Below are positions 24,264-38,280 of a stretch of 64,000 nucleotides of DNA, in pieces (the first letter of the stretch is position 1; every line of letters begins with the position of its first letter). The DNA is from Oxyruncus cristatus (taxonomy: Eukaryota; Chordata; Aves; Passeriformes; Cotingidae): assembly GCA_013399855.1 (NCBI GenBank), contig VXAY01004360.1:2471011-2535010 (forward strand), in the 5' to 3' direction. A model generated the notes under the pieces. That model ran no database searches. It had not been told where the DNA came from and worked only from the letters and a program-made list of their open reading frames with translations. Position numbers and translations under genes: made by a program.

Positions 24264-25437
24264 CTGTTGACTTCCTAGATCTAAAAGTATAAGATCTAGC
24301 AGTTACAAAGAAGTAGGTTTGTGTTAGCATGAGAAAGACATTGACATATCTAATTACTCATGTTGTATTTTTTAAGACTGAGAGCTTTCCCAGAGAGTCG
24401 TTTCAAGGAAACTCCAAAATTACTTCTATAAACTCTCACTTGATTTTTAAAATATTGTTTCTTATATCAAAAACTTTTTTCTTTTACTAAAATTATGACT
24501 CTCTCATAGCTATGTTTGAGGTACAAGTCTCAGAAAAACTCAAGACAGAGTTCAGCTTCCTGCTAATGAGTTGATATTGAGCTGACTATGAGCTGGCAGT
24601 GTATCAACCACTCATCATTAAATCATTCCCAAAATGAACATTAATGAACTTCACCTACTCCAGCAATGCAAGGCAGCTCATGCTTCTCCTGATTTCCAAT
24701 TCACTGCAAAGGAACTTGAATTCAGACTACACTGCTGACTTCACTGAATTGGTGCATAACGAGCTACCATAAAAACTATGAGGTTTTGCATGCATATATT
24801 GGACATTCTCATACATATTAATTTGGTCACACAATATATTACAGCTACTCCAGTGAACTTCTTCATGGATACAGACAATCCTAATATCCTGCTTTAAATT
24901 GTTAATTCCTTGTTGGAAGAAAATATTTGTCTTAAAAAAAAAATAAAAAGGCTTTTCAGTGCAAGAGTTTTGTATTCTGTTAACTTTTTCCACTAAAGCA
25001 GTGAAAAACAAAGACAAAAAAATGTAATTCAAATGTCTCTAATTTTGCCATTTGCTTTTTGTTTCTCAGTGGTATTTAAATGGAGAGGTTAAATACCAAA
25101 CCTTCATTACCCAAATTTTTCTGTAGTAGTCTGGCACCATGCCACAGCTGCAGAATTGAGAACTTCATTTGTAAAGAAGCCTCTGTGTTAAGGGTTCACC
25201 TTTTTTTAATTAGGAGATGTCTACATAGATTAACACATACTGCAGAATGATTGTCCAGAAATGGTTATCAGAGTCTCATGTCCACATGCTGAAATGTATC
25301 TCAGAAAAGAGTTACAGATTTGACAGGCTCAAAAGCACATTTTACAGTGAAAGATTCAGAGATCAGTCTATTCAAAGAGATGGTTAGGAAGGTATTTGAT
25401 CACAACTACAGCCATGGATATAAGAGGTACCTCAGAT

Positions 25438-25487
25438 TAGTACATTAAAAGTTAGTACATTAGTACATTAGTAAACATTAGTACATA
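25438..25487 (+). repeat. TTAGTACATT short tandem array
   Basis: TTAGTACAT-like units recur four times in about 50 bp, with uneven spacing and one copy reading TTAGTAAACATT between repeats. It is a small decayed tandem repeat. Confidence 0.75.
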
Positions 25488-27066
25488 AAACTGTATGGCT
25501 GCATCACAAACCAGTTTGGTCTTCGTTCTTGCAGGTTGCTGCCCAGGATCAGTTTATCATTGTAAACTGTGTCATTTTAGGAGACATTTAGCCATCCCTG
25601 CTCTGGTGGGCAGCAGTCTCTGGGAAGGGGGTGGGTGAGCAGATGGGGCAACATTTGCTCCAGTGATCTTATCTAAGCCTGATGTTGAATGCATGTTAAC
25701 ATCCTTGGATAATGAGATACAAAACACCAGGGAGCTGAAATTAGAAATGTTCAAACTCAACATGAAATGCGTGCTTTTGAGAAAGAGATACCTATTTGAA
25801 CAGCTTCCTGTGGGATACAGTAGATTTCTCATTATAGGATATGTTTAAAACAAAACTGGATGTCTACTAAAGCCTATATTCAAAGAGAAGCTAGGGACTA
25901 GTGGATGGAATTCCACTACTTGCTTTATTTAGGAGGTCATCGTAGGCATTTCTGGCCTCTGAATACATGAACCCAAGAGCCTGTGACAGAAGAGCTAAAT
26001 GGAATTGATACTCAAACCAGATGGGTATTGCTTTGCTACAGGAGTATTTGGTCAGAAGAAGCATCAAGCTAAAATGTGTTCTATTTGTTCTATTTACTGA
26101 TGATGAAGAAGTTGTCATAGTTATTTCCAAAAAGCATTTCAGACTTCAGAAATCACTCCCTGCTTCTTCTCTCATGTTTGGTTAATATTAACTTGAACTA
26201 GCTTTTCTCTCCTTCATGTTACAAGCACCTTTCTTTCTTCATGTGTCCAATGGGAGAGAAAAAGAATAGAGCTGGGAACAGAATACACCTGAGATTTGTG
26301 CCTGCAAAAGAAAGATTTTTCTCCATATTCCAATTCGGGTGAAAATTCTGGGTTTGCTTTTGTTGTTACAGTTGGTTTGAACTTTTAAAGCATGTCAAAC
26401 GACCTTTGAGCTTTATGGAAAGGCACTTATAAAAGTTGGAGCTTTTCAAGCTTAAAAGAAGAATTTTTCCTTTTTTAAAAAAGCAAATAAAATAAATGTG
26501 GCATAACAGAGACTTAAAGACACCCTCTAGTCTTTGAGGAAACAACAGAGTCAACCAGATGGGTTGGGGAAGGAATTAATATGCCTGCATGCCCACAGAA
26601 ACACTCACACAGAGAATTTCCTTAATGACTGGCAACAATTAAGCACACTGTAGCATTCAAATGCTGAAACTGGTGTACCATTCAAACACCATTTACATTT
26701 ACAGTGTTTCCTAATTTTAGGACACATAACTATATTTAAAAAGTTTTACACATAATTGTATAATCAATTACAAAAAGCAACAATGCTGATATCCAGGACC
26801 TATGTACCTTCTCAGATGTGTTGGCACTCCCCACCCACCTAACTCAGCCATCTGCAGTAGCTGTCTACTCTTCTCTGGGCTCCAAGTATGCTCTTTTTCA
26901 TTCCCCTGCACCAGTTTTGAAATAAACAGTGTCTCCAGTCCTTACAAAGGGATCCTAGAGAAACTGTGCGGTTAATTTGACCAGCCAACTTGCATATACA
27001 AGCAAAGGAAATACAGATACCTGTCCTCGAAAGCCTATGGTCTAGGGTTTCTTGAAAGGATGGCAG

Positions 27067-27119
27067 ATTCACAGAGCATTCACAGAGATGCCCCTAACTG
27101 TTTCCAAACAGTTTCCAAA
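27067..27119 (+). repeat. Two adjacent 11-bp tandem duplications
   Basis: ATTCACAGAG is repeated with an 11-bp period at 27067-27087. GTTTCCAAA is repeated with an 11-bp period at 27100-27119. Both look like independent slippage events. Confidence 0.55.
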
Positions 27120-29663
27120 ACATGTTCTACACCTTTGTTCTGAAGATTAGACCTCTCTAAAATGTTTTGATTTGAGCACCAAAAATTTCTAGTCACCTTT
27201 CATTTCCTTGGATTAAAACCACCACAAAAGAAGCCACCTTGCTAGCTCAAATCGGGAAAGATGCTTTTATTTATTCCTGCTCCTGAACACTGCAAATATA
27301 CCTAAGTGGAAATCAGTACTCCATTTATAAAGTGTTCCTCTACAAGCAAATTGTATTTTAATTTGGTTTCCGCAGAACGTTTTAGCACCAGGGGACTGCT
27401 AATGACATGACTCAAACCATGAAGCAGTGAGGCACTGCAACAGCTTTTTCACATCTCTATGCACACCCTGTTTCATAGCATTTTAGCACAGAGAAAAAAC
27501 AGAGATAGCAAAATCCTATGCCACAGGGGAAGCACAAACATGCTTAACAGGGTTCACCATGCATTGCTAAACTTGCCCAGCTGCTAACACATGCTGTTAT
27601 GGCTGTCTGGATGCTGAACTTGGCATGGGCTGTAGCCGAGTAGGAGGGTACATGGCAGAATGTTGATCCTCAGAGGCCAACATGTCCAGGTAATATCAAT
27701 GTGATACAAGGCTGAATCAGAAGGCAAAGATCTAAATGAGTTGCACTTAAAGCTGCACTGCAGAGTACAGTGGTGTTTGTGGCACTCAACAGCACTACCA
27801 GCAAAGGGAAGGAGGGCCAGAGGACTTTCAGTTCCCTTCTTTCTTCCTTACATATTCAGTACAGGTAGAAAAATACCATAACTCTTCTAGGGTTTGTAAC
27901 CAAAGCAGCTGCATTCTTGCATCAACAAAGGGAGGAGTTGGGCTATATGGCAGTATTTTCTTCCTAAACAGGACTTTTTTTTTTCCCTACTAACTCAACT
28001 GGTTTGTTTTCCCTTTAAAACAGAAATATATGTAAAAATCCTCTCATGAAGAACACTTGCAAAGTCCCTTGCAGTTTTCAAAAGCCTCAGGATTTTTCCC
28101 TAAGTTTCCACCTATGTCAGCAGCTGTAAAAATTAGTCCCTCTCTGTTGGTAGCCAGCTTTAAGCATTTGTTGCTTCCCTATTTACACTCAGAATTAAAT
28201 CAGCAGAAGTCACAGTTGCTCAGAGCTTTGGGTTGAAGAACTCAGACAATGCACTTTTCCTTCAGACTTGGAGCTATCACAGTTTGGTGTGTATTTCCCT
28301 CCATGTGTCAAGGTTAGGTCTTCGCAAAAATGATCTTCCCCTAAGAGCAGGATGAGGCAGTAGGAACAAGCTGTGATACTGCCACTGAAGGTCACTAATC
28401 TTGGAATAACCTAGAAATTGGAAGGTTTGTAGGTAACTCACTCACACAAGAAGCAACTTCTGTGAGAGAAAAAAAATTTACTTCTTTCTCACTTTCCTGG
28501 GACATAGTCTTGGATCAATTTTTATAGTTATAGACTAGGGTATTAAGTATATTTTTCTTGTTGGGTTGCAATGGGTCCTTCAAAATAAATTTAACATTTA
28601 TGGTACCTCAAATTTTGTCTTTACTGCAGTACTTCTTGTTCTTGCTATAGGATATACTACATATATCACAGTAAAGCTCAAATATCAGAGGGCACTACAA
28701 CGCCGCTTTTTTAATGACAATCTTGAAATGCAAAGCTCATAAAACTGCAGTTACCTTAGTACCAGTGGTACTCAGAAGTGAAAGACAATAAGATATCCAT
28801 GTTCCAGCAGTAAATCCACTAAAATCAGTGGGGTAAGAGCTGGAATTAACTAAAAAAATTAATGTGAGGTTTGGAATTGAATGGGTGTTCAGGGCAGGGA
28901 TTTCCAATCAAGCAAGAAAACCTGGAGCAGTTGTGGTCTCCCCGAAGGGATCCCGAAGTTGGGATGCTGCAACAGCTTCTCTCAGCAAGTGGTTTATTAG
29001 TGTCACCTGCAAGGGCAGAGGAAGGAGGAAGAGGAGATCTGGGGGGATTGCTAAAAGAAGTGGAAGTCATAGCTCAAGTAGCAGAAGTGAAATGGGAGAG
29101 GGAGAAAAACCTTGAGGTTGGAATCTGAATGTCCTTTTCACCATCAGCAAAGAGCCAAAAGCAGATGAGAAGTTTCTTCAAAAAGTTTTAAGATTTCAAA
29201 GAAAAAAAATCCCAAGGGAATAATTACAATTCAGTAGAGAGTTGTCAGTGTAAACCCAAGCTTAACTGGTTTGTCCCCACTTTCGCTACCACTTAAACCC
29301 AACTTACCTGTTCACAACTGATTAATCTCTGCACTGCTGTGCTGGAGAGACCATCAAATGAAATGGAATGGAGCCTAGTCGCTGTTCAATATGTCCAAAG
29401 AACAACATTAAAAACACGTAGAAATCCCATCTCAACCAGTGCAAGAGGGAGTTCAGCTCCCATCCTTATGATTTATAATCATGTCTTCCTGAACATCAAT
29501 CTTCATCAAGCAATGGCAACATCCCAGCTGCACTTCCATATTTCTAAATTATTTCCAGTTTGGGAAAGGGACTCCATCTTCATCTAACACTGCCCACAAT
29601 AATTTTTTTGAATTAGACTGGACAAAGCAGCAATTAAAATTCATAAGGATTCAGCTTGGCAGA

Positions 29664-29925
29664 TACTCCAGAAGGTCACCGGTCCAACCACCTGCTCAGA
29701 GCATGGTCAAATATGAGATCAGACCAGAGTGCTCTCCATCTGGGTCTTGAAAAGCTTCAAGGATAGAGAGTGCACACCTCTTTGGACAACCTGCTCCATT
29801 ATTTCACTACAGCCCAACTGAACATCTCATTTTGTGTAACACCTGCTTTCCCTTATCCACCCTGTATGCAATGCTGTGAGGAACTTCGCTCCATCTTGTT
29901 GATAACCTCCCTGTGGTTACTAGAA
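29664..29925 (-). mobile_element. CR1 LINE, antisense 3' fragment
   Basis: This is an old CR1 copy on the minus strand. Read on the plus strand it shows the antisense CR1 blocks in order. First comes GTCACCGGTCCAACCACCTG with CTCAGAGCA. Next is a 'gggtcttgaaaagcttcaaggatagag' equivalent of the usual 'ttgaatatctccaaggatggag' block. Then follow CTTTGGACAACCTGCTCCA and a diverged block ending near GTTGATAACCTCCCTGTGG. The terminal octamers are lost at its 3' end (the left side here) and the 5' end is truncated. Divergence is clearly higher than in the copies at 3.7 and 58.3 kb. No open coding frame remains. Confidence 0.85.
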
Positions 29926-30568
29926 AATGAAAAGTAAAAAGTATGTTTACATATGCAAAGCATTATATGTCAATGCTTAATGTTTAAATAGATCCAAATC
30001 AAAGAGCATGAAGTCTAAGAAATCATCAAATTTTAGAAATCATAATCTGGATATGAATTTCATAACTGTGTTGCACTGCAACACGTCATCAAGAACAAGG
30101 TACAAAACGTGCTCTCACCTGACTCATTGTGTGCAATTAAGAACCTGATATAAAACTATGGATTCCACAAGAAATGTCTTTGATTTCACTTGCAAGTCAT
30201 TTCATTCACGTAGGAGTAAACTGGGAATAGTTAGTTAAAACTTGTCATGTCACATTATTTCAGACTAAACTCGCACAGTAGTTGATGACAAACTCTCAAA
30301 ATAGATCAGTTAAAAAAAACCAAACAACCAAACCTTTCCTGAAAAAAAAATCGAACACCTCAAAAAACTTGCTTCTTTATGAAGGTTTTATTTGTTTATT
30401 TTATCTGGAATCCTCTACTTCTTCCCTCATCTATGTTCCTCTAATCAGTCTATATGGTACCACTTTTCTGCTGGCAAAGAGTGAGGCAGCTATGATGCCG
30501 ACATGCCTGAAGCTTGCCTCAGGCATATCCCTGTGAGTTTAAAATGTTTACCACCTTCCTGAGTTAGA

Positions 30569-30587
30569 TTAGCTCAGCAGCAGAGTG
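30569..30587 (+). other. tRNA A-box-like sequence
   Basis: TTAGCTCAGCAGCAGAGTG closely resembles the D-arm and internal A box of a tRNA or tRNA-derived SINE. No B box (GGTTCGANTCC) is seen in the next 60 bp and no cloverleaf can be built. It is therefore at most a remnant of a tRNA-derived element, and may be chance. Confidence 0.2.
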
Positions 30588-30676
30588 ATCCAAAATCAAA
30601 ACTCACGGACTTGTGCCCTTGACAGAGAGAACCATTTCAAAAGCCTAAAATTCCCAAGTCTTGCCTTCAAGAGGAA

Positions 30677-30712
30677 TATGTATATGTATATATATATGCG
30701 TATATAAATATT
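30677..30712. repeat. TA-rich simple repeat
   Basis: The sequence is an alternating TATATG/TATA run, AATATGTATATGTATATATA continuing to ATAAATATT. Confidence 0.8.
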
Positions 30713-33700
30713 ACATCTTTTAAAAAAATGTTTTAAAAACCCTTAAATTTTCTATATGCCTTACTCAAGAATTTAGTTTTCCACACAAAAGGGTTTCCCT
30801 TTGTTATGATTTTAAAACTAGCATCCCAATAAATATTTCAAACCATTTTTCCTCTAAATTCCACTTTTCATCACTGAAGGAGTCATTCAATGTCACCAGG
30901 AGGTTTGCTCAACAAACACATGCTAAATCATACCATGGGGCAGCATTTAATAATCAGATCATACCTAACATCTTCAGGATATATCTTAGTCCAATAACCA
31001 TGAAAGATTTTCAGCCATATAATTTCTACTGCAGCAGTAGAGAAGCAGAAGAAAATCAGATGGGTGCTGGTGTCACATTAACTTCTTATCAAGTGTAACG
31101 TAGGCATGTCTAGGAGAGTGCAATGGCATGGGCACCTTGGCAGATGACAAGGCACACCACTGAATGCCACCCTCATGACTGAAAAGCAGTCTCTTATGGT
31201 CTTATGTCTGTAAGAAAAGAGGGAATAAGGTAACTCCTGACTTGGGAGGCCCAAGAAAAGAATAGTTCAATCTCCATGTTGAAAGAAGGTCATGAACACC
31301 CCTGTGAGTAGGTGGTGTCCCACATGGCAATTAAGAGCAAGTGGACCACATCTATCCTCCCTAGGTCTGATTTAGCAGCCCAGAAGGTACCACAGAGGAT
31401 GCATTATACTTCCCCTGAATGTAGAGAAACCCCAGGCACATTCCCTGCACTGCTAGGTGGATGTCCATCAAGCTTTGCAAGGGTAACATCCCCTGCACAT
31501 GCCCCAATGTGAATCCACCCCCTTTTTTTACTGTTTGTTCAAGCAGCTGCCTGTCTGTGGATTTGCGCCTGAGGCTGGAAGCAGTCGGAGGAAGACTTTC
31601 TATCCCTACCCCAGTACCCTCCATTTTTCAAGTTTTCCAGCCTTGAAGTGACAGAGGATATCACAGATGACAGTGCATATAACCAAATGCACTTGACTCC
31701 AGCACTTGATCAAAGAATAGACAAGGTAGGGGAACTAACTTAAAACTGCCAGATAGTACCTGATTTACAAGGTCTGGGGAGGGAGTGCCAGTGCCAAGCG
31801 ACTGCTAAAGAGTCTCTCGGAGCCAGAGTAATTTACTGCACTTTTTATGCAAGACTTAATCACCCTCATGGACATTTTTGTAAAAGGAGCACATTTAAGC
31901 CTAATCAATATAGAAAACTCCTAAGGAATAAATAAGACATCTCACTAGCTCAATCCACTGGTAACACAGAGCCATTTAGAAGTTTGTAGGCAAGATCTTC
32001 CTCTAGAAGTTTATTGTATACTCACTCAACCACCCCATTTCCTACACTTCTAAAAGTTTTCATGACGACACCGGAAGCAAGAGGACAAAATGTGTGCCCA
32101 TACCTAAACTATTTCAAGACGCTCTTCTTGCTTTAAATAATATAAGCCAATGGTTTAAATCAACATTTTATCTTGCCTCCAAGCATCTTAAGATCTATGG
32201 AAGATGTTACAAGGTTTTCATTTCCACCGCAATGTGATAAACACCGCTACAATTACAGGCACCATTCTTGGCAGTCTCAGATGCACCAGCCTTGCCTGTC
32301 TGCACTGCCTTTGAACTTGCCCTTCTAAACTCCTTCCTTACAGAAAATATGATCTATAGGAAGGAAATTGTACTGGCCTGCACCTGACCTCCATAAAGTC
32401 AGAACCTCATTTTTGCTTGCCCAGTTTGACCAAAAGCTGAAGATTGTACCCTGCAACTTCAGTGCTTTTGACACCTGAGATGCTCTGACGGAAGTCAGCT
32501 CAGCACTCACTGCAGTCATCCCCACAATTCTGCCACCCTCCAGGCACATCTGAAGTCTGCTGAGGTCTTGCAAAGGCATTAAATTTCCTTAAAACTCATT
32601 TTTGACAGTAAAATACCTCCTTTCCAGAAAGTTCCATTTGAGAAACATGTGCCCACCCTACACACCAAAAAATTTGAGGCCTGTCCACATAGGAGATTTT
32701 CTGTCTTCCCCTGTTTCCTCCTTTGCCTCATGAGAGAGCCAGGTCTTCTCAGTGCCCCTGGTCAGAGGGTCCTTGCCAGAGTGGAAACAATTAAAATAAC
32801 TGGAGAAATTTTCCTACAAAAAACCAGTGCAGCATCATACTGTATCCTTTGTGTGAGACTTTTCCGTGGGTGGCTATAGCCTCCTTATTCTCCACAGCAT
32901 GGCTGTGAGCACATCCTCTAAATCTACTGCACCTAAAGAAAAATGTTTGGCTCAGCAGCAGCCTGTCCCTGCTCTGCCAGCCTTTTCTGATCTTTTTTTT
33001 ATAGCTTCATGATCCTCAATATTCATCTGCTTCCTTTTTTCATCATTAACAAAATTGTTTTATTTCCACTTCTTGTCATCTACAAGCAGTTTAAGAACTA
33101 TTCAGTGTTCCAGACACCCAGAATAACAAAAAACCCTTGGCATATAAGAACAGATATATAGTGTCTGAAGTGAATAAAGCCCAGATCCACACACCAGCCC
33201 AGGAAATAAATTTCCTATCAGGGAGAATTTATTCCCACTTTTAGTTGGACTATACTAAATTATACCAGCTCAGAGAGCCCAGCAAGTAATAAAGTGATTA
33301 GTCCATCCTCTGCTACACCTCCCCATTTAGTCCCCATGGAACGTAATTAATGTGCAGTTTACACTTCTCTTGCAAAAATTAATAAACACTGTAAACAAAA
33401 TCTACATTACACTGCCCAGCGCCACCTCACTTGGGCACTGCCCAGTATTCAATTTTTTGCTGCAAATCACCAACATTTACTTAGACTCTTTTCATGTATG
33501 AGACAGTGCTTATACCCAAGTTTCTAGGAAGTAATTGTTCAGGTTGAAGGTATTTTATCAAATTCTTAATAATATTGAGAAATACCTGTATTTTAGTCAT
33601 GCTATCATTACCATCGGCTACAAATTCAGTAATGTTAAAAAAATCTGTCAATTCAATATGTAAGAGATTATTTTATGTATATATGAAGGTGTTATTGTTC

Positions 33701-36360
33701 ATCAGCTGTCATCCCTTAACATCTGCTTCACTATTAATAAAAATGGACTTAGCAAGCGCAGTTCCCATTACAGCTCCTCATTCTCTCCTATTTGTACTTT
33801 TCATAATTTTCAAAAATTACAAAATATCACATCTTTCCAGTCTCCATTTCAGATTTCTACAGTCAAAGCAGTTATTTTCATCTGTTTGAAAGGAGATTAC
33901 AAATTCATGGACTAATTTCAGGAATATCGCAGAAAATCTATTAGCACAACTTACCACGTACTGCAGTTTCAAACACTAATGATTCAGCATTGAACTCTTA
34001 TAGCAAAAGCCTTAATAATCAAATCTCGGAAGTCTTATATATATCATCTATTTAGTGTCAATGTGAAATCCATTTTCTATTAAAAGTCCTATTGGTTACA
34101 AAAAATTTAATAATGATGAAAATAAATGTATCTTAAAGTATAGCCTTGAAAGGGTAAACCTAAGATTGGTCTTTCAAGTTCAGCCTTCCATTTCATTACT
34201 GTTTCATTTTGATTTTTCAGACCTAGAATTTTATTAAAACTTAAAAGTCAAGTACACAGGCAGCATGTTTGGGTTAATTTGGGATTAATTTCTTTTGAGA
34301 AATATGACGTTTTGGCCACTAGCCCCTTGTTGTAAGGAGCAATCAATAGTTTGCAGAAGTCTCAGCTGCTGATGCTTCAATGCTCACCCCTGAAAAATCT
34401 AGCTCATTAGCTCTTAGCTGTACTTGCTGCTTAGCTATGTAGCTTCTGCAGGGCTAATGAGTAAAAAGCATCAAGACTTATTTCTGCCATGAAGTCAAAG
34501 ATCTAACTGAATGCACAACAGGAGCAGTCATACTGAGGAAGAAGACACCATCATTACCCAGCCACTTTTCTGAGTAGAGCCCCACTATAAAATACATCTA
34601 TCCACCTATCAATCTTCACCTTTAAAGTTTAGTTAAAAGTCTGAGCTTGTTTTTCCTTGGCTTTTGTTAAGAAAGTAAACAATTCATGTTAAAGGTTTAG
34701 TGTTCGTAAACAGAAGAAAAACACAAAAAACCCCTAAAAACTAAGACACTTATTCCAATTTACCCAAACCCAAAACAACACAATTTCCCAAGAAACTCAA
34801 CCTAAGTATCAAGCAGCTTGAAACAAATCACCTACAACTAATTTTTTGACCATGTTAGCAACTATGCGTGCAAGTACTCATAGCACCTGAAAAGGTCATG
34901 TTGAGGAACCAGACCAAAAACAACGACTGCTTTTTAATTACAGCGAGACTTGATTTGTCACAATCATGAGGATTGTTTGTGACCCACCGCTAACAGTGAG
35001 GAGAAGGTGATTGTTCCCCTCGAGGAGGCTGACAAGCACAGAGCAACTCCTTCTCACTGCTTTGCCCCAATGTCTCTTCCAGCCTTCCCTTCGGTAGAGG
35101 CAACACCGAGGAGAGAAGACCACAGGACACAGTATTCAATATGAACTGGTTGAAAGCTCTAGCAGTTTAGCACAGTAAATATTTTTTCTCCCACTTTCCT
35201 TAGTGGCAGAAATCAATACAATTGACTAATAGAAAGTCTCTCCTTCTTCAAATGCTCTAACGTAGGAATTTTAGAGAATTAACCTTCACAATGCATCTTC
35301 TCTGCATTTCTTGTGTGTTCTTTATCTTTACCAGAAATGAACACAGTTCACGTCACTGTTCTTGTTTTTGTAAGGGATTGACAACCTCTCCTTTTCTGCC
35401 TGCAGGCCTTGGAATGTAATCTGCAGCAATTGTAAGACCATTAGTAAATGTTTGTGTTTTAAAAGAGCAACACCCAAAAGAAGTGCAGATGTGCATGTTC
35501 AAAAATAAGAGAGTTGAAAGGCCAAAAGTCCCACAAAGCTGATCAAAGTTACTTAAAATGGGCAAGTCTCAAAACATACAGGTGTTGACTCTTGAATCCT
35601 CCTCCTCATAGAAGTTGCAGACCAAATAAAAAGTTCTGATTTTCTGAGAAAAAGGATGCGTTTTTCTAAACAGGCAGAGAGCTCTTGCATTCTGAAATTC
35701 CTGTCAGTGTATAAAATGAGGGTACTATACATTATCCTTTTTGCTAAAATGAAAAAAAACTTCCCCAATTGGTGGCTGAAGTTCATGGGAATTGAAAAAT
35801 TATTTTACATCCCAGTGGACATGAAACCTCTAAAGTTTTAGATTTCAATTGAACAAGAAATTACCTCTGCAGCTCAGTCAGCAGGATCAAATATAACTGT
35901 GTTTTTTTAATCTTATCAAAGTGTGACAAAAATCAGAAAATTCATAGCTTTCTGATTGCAAGATGTGAATGCACAAGTTGCAAGCACCCCACTTAGAGAA
36001 TTGCAATTTATGAATGTCGCCTTTGCTTTCATAGGACTCGTTTAAAATCTAGGAATCCTTGGGATGCTGGGAAGCAGCTCCCCAGTGCTGACAGCAGCAT
36101 AATCTGGAGGGCCTGGAGCAAGGGATAACACCAAAAGAACCTCTTCAGCCAGACAAGCCCTATTTTCACACTTCCCTAAGCACATCTTGCTCTCAAAGGT
36201 AGCCTGAACTCTCAGATTCAACAGGTCATTAATATACCATGCTATGCACAAATCCACTTGCTAAAGCTGGGACTTTCCTTTTTACGTCTCTCTATTTGGC
36301 AGCTTCATCAATAAACACTTCCAAACTGGCCTCTAGAGGAGCTCGTTGCTGATGTTTTTG

Positions 36361-36385
36361 CTCCACCCCAGGAGGTGGGGTGGAG
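36361..36385. repeat. Hairpin, 9-bp stem, 7-nt loop
   Basis: CTCCACCCC and GGGGTGGAG pair exactly around AGGAGGT. It is GC-rich and so stable if single-stranded, but a 9-bp arm is within chance expectation for this window. Confidence 0.6.
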
Positions 36386-38246
36386 GACCACTGCGGCTGG
36401 CGTTTGCTACGACAGTGCTGCGCTCTCACCCAAACCGGAGTTTTAGCAGATTGATACAAAGGAGCTCTCGTTAGGAAAAGCAGTTTCTAAGTGACATCTG
36501 AACCAGTTCAGGGAGAAACTGCCCTCTCCACTGGAGACATGTGCCCTTTAAACAGGTAGGGTGAGCAAGATGGGGGCTGTGTGTGTTATCCCACTCCATC
36601 TGCCTCAGATATAAATAGCAGTCACAGTGAGATGAGCCCTCAGCCAGCCAAGACATTGTGCCCATCCCTCCTGGCTGGGGCCAGCCATGCAATGCTCCAG
36701 GCTTTTCTCGCCTCCCAGCTGACGACAACAGCACTGGTGGGTGAGGTGACACACATCCAATTCTGGCAAACAGGGTGAACTGCACACTTTCAACCAGTGC
36801 TCTGCCTCTTGCCCTCTCCCCTCACCTTTCCCTCTGCCCCCCTCCCATATTGAAAGATCTTGATGTTCCTCACACACCCTGTGTGGTCGCACAGATGAAA
36901 CTCTGCCCCACAGGAGCCTCCCCCAGAACAGCCCATAGCATGGCCTGGCTGGGTTTCTGCTGGAGTGAGGCTTGTGCTGGGAATTATCTAATTTAGGAAT
37001 GTGGCATGGAATTCAGATGCTCATACGGAGTTTAAGAAACAAATGAACTTATTGTTCTGCAAAATTTGTATAGATCTTGCAATCCTTACTCAGGCAACTC
37101 ACCTTAAACATTTGTCTTTAACAGGAATTTTGGCTTAGGAGGGGAAGAAAAAAAAAAACAACAGAACACCTTAACCCTGAGCTGTAAAAATTAATTTTTC
37201 CCTGAAATTCTCAGGAGATTTCTGGTTGGTTTTGTTCAGACTACATGAACAATTTCAACATGCATTTTCCCTTCTGCTTCCAGTCACAGCCTGAAGCCTC
37301 AAATGTCAAGCTAAGTGTCAATGCAAAATATCTGAGAAAAACTGAAGAGTTAAAGAAAACAGAAAAAGATCTCAAGCACTGGACAAACAGAACAAAATAT
37401 CATTTTATTCCTGGATTTTTAAAGAACAACAAAAGCATGCTCTCTCATCCTTCAGTAAGAGATACGTGTTTAAAATATGTATGTTACATAAATAAGAAAA
37501 GCATTGCGCAATGCCACATACAAAAAAAGTTCTCTCTTTTGACTATGTAAAGATCCTCTTTGGTCTGAAATACGTAAAACCAGCAAAGGCGGCCAGTGAT
37601 GTACATCCACCTATGCACAACACAGAGGGAGTGCTGCTGCAGTGCACATGTAATTTGTCATTTGTGGAGGCTCTGTATGAGAAAGCCAGTCATTTTCTCT
37701 CTGACAGTAACAAGCTCGATAGCCATCTAATCATGTATGGTAGGAGTGTAACTGCCTACTTCCCACTATAGCCAAAAGATACCATTTTATTTCTGGCTCA
37801 TCTAGCTCTTCAGTCTGTTGTGTCCCTGAGGATAATTAGTCCTGAACTCACGGAAACTATTTATCTTACACTGGGGATAGTCTATCAAATACCTCTTCAC
37901 ACAAAAACTCATTTAAAAGGATAAAAAATGCTCCCTAAGGAACTGAATATATTTTCAGTCTTCTAGTCATTTCCAGCAGGTGACATATCTGAAATCACAG
38001 AGCCTCCCTTTGGTAACTAGGTGAGAGCAAATTAGCATCATTTTGAACTGGGGAAGCTGCATCACGAAAGCCTCCGAGGAGCAGGTTTTATTTGTTGTAA
38101 ACAAATCTGATTTGCTCAGTTTTGCCTCCCCGCAAATATCACACTACAGTAATATATAGAGATAGTTGTTCTACAGGGCAAGCCCCCATCATCACTGAAA
38201 ACAGTCTTTGTTTTTATCTCCCCAGGAGAGGAAAAAGAAACATGAC

Positions 38247-38280
38247 AGTTTGCAGCTACCACAGGTAGTGGCTGCAAACT
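38247..38280. repeat. Hairpin, 10-bp stem with inner pairing
   Basis: AGTTTGCAGC and GCTGCAAACT are exact reverse complements. The 14-nt middle (TACCACAGGTAGTG) can pair further as TACC/GGTA, or alternatively as CCAC/GTGG by shifting one base. A short AGAAA/TTTCT pairing is also possible outside the main stem. No known RNA family is recognised. Confidence 0.6.

Larger units (their letters stand above)
15571..29663. other. Non-coding unique sequence, no gene seen
   Basis: No convincing gene. The stretch from about 18.8 to 20.8 kb is somewhat GC-richer and carries overlapping frames on both strands (up to 117 codons at 20424-20777), none recognisable. It also has a 13-bp inverted repeat at 23259-23302, a GCTGTCAGCTGACAGC palindrome at 23481-23496 and a 19-bp quasi-palindrome at 24245-24263. 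Short direct-repeat duplications lie near 17.07, 22.1, 25.45 and 27.07 kb. The rest is featureless to inspection. Confidence 0.65.
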
